The position numbers were made by a program, and so were the translations under genes. From a virus, in IMG/VR virus record IMGVR_UViG_3300025289_000055, positions 1-41,111 of that record: a DNA stretch of 41,111 nucleotides; one strand, given 5' to 3'. Within the stretch, counting starts at the first letter, position 1. Each line of letters begins with the position of its first letter. Under the pieces are notes generated by a model. The model saw only the letters and a list, made by a program, of their open reading frames with translations. It was not told the DNA's origin and searched no databases. Below, one piece after another: positions 38,547-41,111 of the stretch.

Positions 38547-38590
38547 ACATTAGCACATATTCCGAATTATGTCAAATTGAACAAGTGTTC
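38547..38590 (-). promoter_or_regulatory. second palindromic operator with TTGACA promoter
   Basis: On the minus strand GAACACTTGTTC (38590-38579) is a GAAC-N4-GTTC palindrome. Three bases later comes TTGACA (38575-38570), a 17-base spacer, then TAATGT (38552-38547) with TGC before it. The -10 is weak but extended. It precedes scaffold and capsid genes by 30 bases and overlaps the last codons of the GIY-YIG gene. Confidence 0.65.
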
Positions 38591-39025
38591 TAGTCTCTCT
38601 TGCCTTCTTTTAGCCCTGGTTTCTGGAGAAGTTTTATAGTGCCGTCCAATTCTGCCCCCTCCATGTCCCTTACCCTTACGATTCTTAGACATCTTAGCTC
38701 TAGTTTCTGCCGAGTGGGTCGCACCTAGACCCGGAGATCGGGCCGTACCCTTGGCATTGTATTCTGGTTTTAGGAAATCTAAGGCCCGCTGTTCAAATAA
38801 CAAACAATTGTTTGGATCACATAAAAATAATATATCAAACCTAAAAGCCCCCGCCCCATATTTATTCCATGAACGCTGTAAATAGGAGGTATGATGCGTT
38901 CCAGTATTTAGTCTATATTTATGCTCAGAAAATCTACGCTCTAAAGCAGTAGAAGAACCTACATAGGACTTGCCATTAGCCTTATTAGTTATCCTATATA
39001 TACCAGAAGAATATTTATTTTTCAT
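38567..39025 (-). CDS. GIY-YIG homing endonuclease
   Basis: A 152-residue nuclease. GIY at residues 8-10 and YVG at 21-23 give the name; ERRFSEH holds the catalytic Arg and the later FEQRALDF the metal-binding Glu. The C-terminal THSAETRAKMSKNRKGK and TSPETRAKR repeats are NUMOD3-type DNA-binding segments. It is a free-standing homing endonuclease set between a tiny basic gene and scaffold. Its last codons (EHLFNLT) run through the palindromic operator and the TTGACA. Direct repeats flank the gene, which records its insertion. Confidence 0.88.
   Translation of the reverse strand: MKNKYSSGIYRITNKANGKSYVGSSTALERRFSEHKYRLNTGTHHTSYLQRSWNKYGAGAFRFDILFLCDPNNCLLFEQRALDFLKPEYNAKGTARSPGLGATHSAETRAKMSKNRKGKGHGGGRIGRHYKTSPETRAKRRQERLEHLFNLT
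38570..38608. repeat. direct repeat copy A flanking GIY-YIG gene
   Basis: Begins TGTCAAATTGAACAAG on the plus strand. It matches copy B (39032-39070) at 14 of the first 16 bases, and both carry TCTCTTGC further on. The repeat carries the -35 hexamer and one palindrome arm. Confidence 0.7.
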
Positions 39026-39031
39026 CTAAAC

Positions 39032-39070
39032 TGTCAAGTCGAACAAGCATTACCGTCTCTTGCGCCGTCT
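39032..39070. repeat. direct repeat copy B flanking GIY-YIG gene
   Basis: Begins TGTCAAGTCGAACAAG on the plus strand. It covers the 3' end of the small basic gene and includes TTGACA on the minus strand, but the second palindrome arm has decayed (CATTA in place of TGTTC on the plus strand). Confidence 0.7.
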
Positions 39071-39175
39071 AACCCTTTTAGCAATTTTCGAGCCGTATTT
39101 CTTGGCCCATCTTTTAGCTATTTTAGGCTTCCTAGCATATAAGTACCTGCGCTGATTTTTTGACTTAAAGGGCAT
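39050..39175 (-). CDS. 41-residue basic head-module protein
   Basis: A very short gene of 42 codons. The product begins MPFKSKNQRRYLYARKP and is extremely basic throughout, ending VRRRKRR. Small proteins starting MPF(K/R)SKxQRRYL are common in phage head modules and are easily missed. The ATG overlaps the previous stop (TAATG at 39177-39173). The C-terminus resembles that of the GIY-YIG product at DNA level because of the direct repeat. Function is unknown; charge suggests nucleic acid or capsid-interior binding. Confidence 0.65.
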   Translation of the reverse strand: MPFKSKNQRRYLYARKPKIAKRWAKKYGSKIAKRVRRRKRR

Positions 39176-40146
39176 TAGGATAGTCCAGAGGTATAGATCG
39201 GTACTGGGGGATTCTTAGTGAGTGCCCCAGTAATGATGCGTCTTTGTAGCCACTCTGCTATTCTATAGGTTCCAGATGCCGTAACCTCTTGTAGGCCCGC
39301 TACGTGCATAGCCTGTTTTAGCGCCAGATCGGATTTTTGCGACCCTAACAAATCTCTTACCTCTCCTCGTATTGCTGTATCAGAAAGAGAGCTTAATTGC
39401 CCTATATATTTAAAATGACTGCGCCCCCTAGCTACCGCTCCTAATAGTCTAGTTTCCTGTACAGGATTTAGTGCTACAGCTATACTGGGTATACCCATTG
39501 TCCCTGACACGAAAAGACCCGCCCCAGGGGACGAAACTACAACATCGTAACTTGTGTATTGCTCCCAAAACTTTGTAGTATTTATAACATTAGCCCCAGT
39601 TAGATCAGATCGTAACGATATGCCCTCAGCGGATGTTATATTTCCGCCCGTCATAGCCGCTACCAATCCTACTAATCTTGATTGTGGGTCTAAGTCTAGT
39701 AAGATACCTACCTTACCAGGAATAATATTTCTGTGTATCGAGGACATCAGTTCTACGGGAAGTGGTACTACTGATTCTGATGTAGAAAAATCTCCTTGAG
39801 GATTAGTACCCTGAATTGCTAAAACATAGTCTGCATCACCAGACGCTTGCGCATCATTAATAGCTAGGTCCACTACGAACCCCTCAGCGGGTCGAGGGGG
39901 CCAATTACCTGAAAAGAAACATCTTAGAGTAATCTCATGGGTATGACTTGCCCCACTCATAAGCTCTACACCACTACCAAAAGATGTTATCCAGTCCTGC
40001 CCATAGGCATCTAGATAATCACTATCCATATGAGCACTAAAACCCCTGTTACGAAATTCCGTAACAACAGCTGCCATAAATACAACACTACTCATACCAA
40101 TGGTAAGAGACGATTCTGCCTGACAAAGGAGGCTATATACAGCCAT
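39175..40146 (-). CDS. GT28/PseG-like glycosyltransferase or sugar nucleotidase
   Basis: A 323-residue GT-B-like protein. The start SSLTIGMSSVVFMAAVVTEFRNRGFSAHM corresponds to the 'GxGHxxR...la..l..rG' loop of MurG and PseG, with the His lost. The C-terminal YDVVVSSPGAGLFVSGTMGIPSIAVALNPVQETR matches the donor-site 'D.vi..gG.t..E....G.P.i.vp....Q' pattern, again without the Glu. It may transfer a sugar, or be a PseG-like UDP-sugar hydrolase, or be degenerate. It lies between a lectin-like virion gene and the scaffold region, so a virion role is likely. Confidence 0.55.
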   Translation of the reverse strand: MAVYSLLCQAESSLTIGMSSVVFMAAVVTEFRNRGFSAHMDSDYLDAYGQDWITSFGSGVELMSGASHTHEITLRCFFSGNWPPRPAEGFVVDLAINDAQASGDADYVLAIQGTNPQGDFSTSESVVPLPVELMSSIHRNIIPGKVGILLDLDPQSRLVGLVAAMTGGNITSAEGISLRSDLTGANVINTTKFWEQYTSYDVVVSSPGAGLFVSGTMGIPSIAVALNPVQETRLLGAVARGRSHFKYIGQLSSLSDTAIRGEVRDLLGSQKSDLALKQAMHVAGLQEVTASGTYRIAEWLQRRIITGALTKNPPVPIYTSGLS

Positions 40147-40180
40147 TATAAAAGAATAACCTTTACGTCATCTATTATCA

Positions 40181-40810
40181 TTAAGTTGCTACAACTGTAA
40201 CGTCATCCCAACGTATAGAGTTATACGCAGCTGCATTGGAGAAGAAACCATACTTAGTGGCTGTCGCATGATCTGTAACAGTAGCTTGAACCTTCTGAGT
40301 ACCATTTACAAAGCCAGTAATAGTTGTTCCGCTTGCAGTCAGTTTTATAACATCGTTTGCAGCGAATACCACAGCCGCAGAGTCCGCCTGAGACCATGAT
40401 CCCGATACCTGTTTCCACAGGATCATAAAATTGGTTATACTGTCTACTACTAAAATCAAATAGTTACTTGCATCCACATAGCGAGCAACTATTCCGGCGT
40501 CCGATGCGGCCAGTACAGACCAAGTGGCTTGGAATATGACATCTGCTTGCCCAACATCAGTAACGGTTGTTTTTGACCCACCCGTACTCTCCCGTAATTG
40601 ATTATTTTGGATTGTCCAAGTGCCGCTGTTAGCAACCCATGGACCACCCTTCTCAGGAGTATGATCGGCTATTGCCACATCATTGCTGTCCGTCAGTGAA
40701 TCAAACAATAGGTAGCCAGCATATGGGTCAATTATTGCCGATGCCCCACCCCCACCCAATCCCTTAAAACTACTATCTAATCGCCCCATAGATTTTGTTA
40801 GTTTCCCCAC
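40181..40810 (-). CDS. lectin-like (ConA/LamG-type) structural protein
   Basis: A 209-residue protein. A 30-residue N-terminus with KGLGGGGASAIIDPYAGYLLFDSL leads into a beta-sandwich: NSGTWTIQNNQLRESTGG, DAGIVARYVDASNYLILVVDS, VIKLTASGTTITGFVNGTQKVQA, and a final YGFFSNAAAYNSIRWDDVTV. This order is typical of concanavalin A-like/laminin-G-type jelly rolls that bind carbohydrate on phage surfaces. It overlaps the previous gene by 13 bases. It may be a capsid or neck fibre. Receptor or mucus glycan binding is a guess. Confidence 0.65.
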   Translation of the reverse strand: MGKLTKSMGRLDSSFKGLGGGGASAIIDPYAGYLLFDSLTDSNDVAIADHTPEKGGPWVANSGTWTIQNNQLRESTGGSKTTVTDVGQADVIFQATWSVLAASDAGIVARYVDASNYLILVVDSITNFMILWKQVSGSWSQADSAAVVFAANDVIKLTASGTTITGFVNGTQKVQATVTDHATATKYGFFSNAAAYNSIRWDDVTVVAT

Positions 40811-41103
40811 TGATACTCTAGATCTGATGTAGCGGTTGCTTCTATAACTTTGATAGTCATTCCCTTTTCTATGTTGATGATAATAGGGGCATCCCCGGCC
40901 TTAAGAACAAAACCAGCCGAGGTAGTAGGCACCGACCCATCTAAGGTAAATCTTACGTTCTGTGTATTAGCCTGCATCAGGAGCTTTGTAGCCCCCGTAG
41001 CTGGCGTTAGTGTAACTGCGCTGGTGATTGTGGCCCCGCTTGAGTGCGATCCTATAGGGCGGAAAGCCCCCAAAACACTGGCCCATGACATATGTTGACC
41101 CAT
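40798..41103 (-). CDS. small virion structural protein
   Basis: A 101-residue protein starting 8 bases from the window edge. It is beta-rich and Ala/Thr/Ser-rich (GATITSAVTLTPATGATKLLMQANTQNVRFTLDGSVPTTSAGFVLKAGD), a pattern seen in small phage structural and decoration proteins. It ends LEYQWGN. No enzymatic motif. The ribosome site lies at or beyond the window end, so the start is provisional. Confidence 0.6.
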   Translation of the reverse strand: MGQHMSWASVLGAFRPIGSHSSGATITSAVTLTPATGATKLLMQANTQNVRFTLDGSVPTTSAGFVLKAGDAPIIINIEKGMTIKVIEATATSDLEYQWGN

Positions 41104-41111
41104 TTAATGAT

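Noticed and set aside
1-41111. tRNA genes, CRISPR arrays, insertion sequences, integrase
   Set aside because: No cloverleaf-like stretch, regular repeat-spacer array, transposase or recombinase signature was seen, and gaps between genes are too short for most of these.

Overview
This window is part of a tailed double-stranded DNA phage genome, most likely a long-tailed siphovirus. The evidence is a compact, nearly gapless gene set: phage replication and recombination genes, an HK97-type head module, a tape-measure gene, tail-fibre genes and a lysis pair. No integrase, repressor, terminase, portal or tRNA gene is visible. The host is not identified. A GH25 muramidase with an XhlA-like membrane partner, strong AGGAGG-type ribosome sites, sigma70-consensus promoter elements and a GAAC-N4-GTTC (Gram-positive LexA-type) box together favour a Gram-positive host; this is inference.

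Plus strand, 1-23089. It begins inside an RNA ligase gene. About 4 kb of small unknown genes follow. The replication and recombination block (4723-13561) holds a primase-like CHC2 protein with a degenerate Toprim, a DnaB-type helicase, a family A polymerase, a dATP/dGTP diphosphohydrolase-type protein, a 5'-nucleotidase, a UDG-like protein, RNase HI, an adenine methyltransferase, a UvsX/RecA-like recombinase and a RuvC-like resolvase. A perfect palindrome joined to a consensus promoter (13559-13603) then opens a second block (13626-19952). This block contains a methyltransferase, an alpha/alpha-toroid-like protein, three glycosyltransferase-like genes, a DUF115/MptE-like gene and several zinc-knuckle miniproteins. 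After it come a membrane protein, a metallophosphoesterase between two stem-loops, a DPPY DNA methyltransferase, a second class I methyltransferase, and two small genes.

Minus strand, 41103-23090, read right to left. Two structural proteins (one lectin-like) and a GT28/PseG-like glycosyltransferase come first. Then follow a tiny basic protein, a GIY-YIG homing endonuclease, scaffold, major capsid protein, decoration-type protein, a GT4 glycosyltransferase, head-tail connectors, major tail protein, a frameshifted tail chaperone pair, tape measure, tail hub protein, an HNH homing endonuclease, four fibre or appendage genes, the endolysin and an XhlA-like holin. The two strands converge with no intergenic base at 23089/23090.

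Three themes stand out. First, the same operator-promoter architecture (GAACA-NN-TGTTC abutting TTGACA) occurs on both strands, upstream of the sugar block and upstream of scaffold/capsid, with a decayed third copy created or preserved by the GIY-YIG insertion. Second, glycosylation genes are unusually many, and two of them sit inside the virion structural operon. Third, both homing endonuclease genes are flanked by imperfect duplications of the neighbouring sequence, and the fibre gene after the HNH gene appears to start at AUA.
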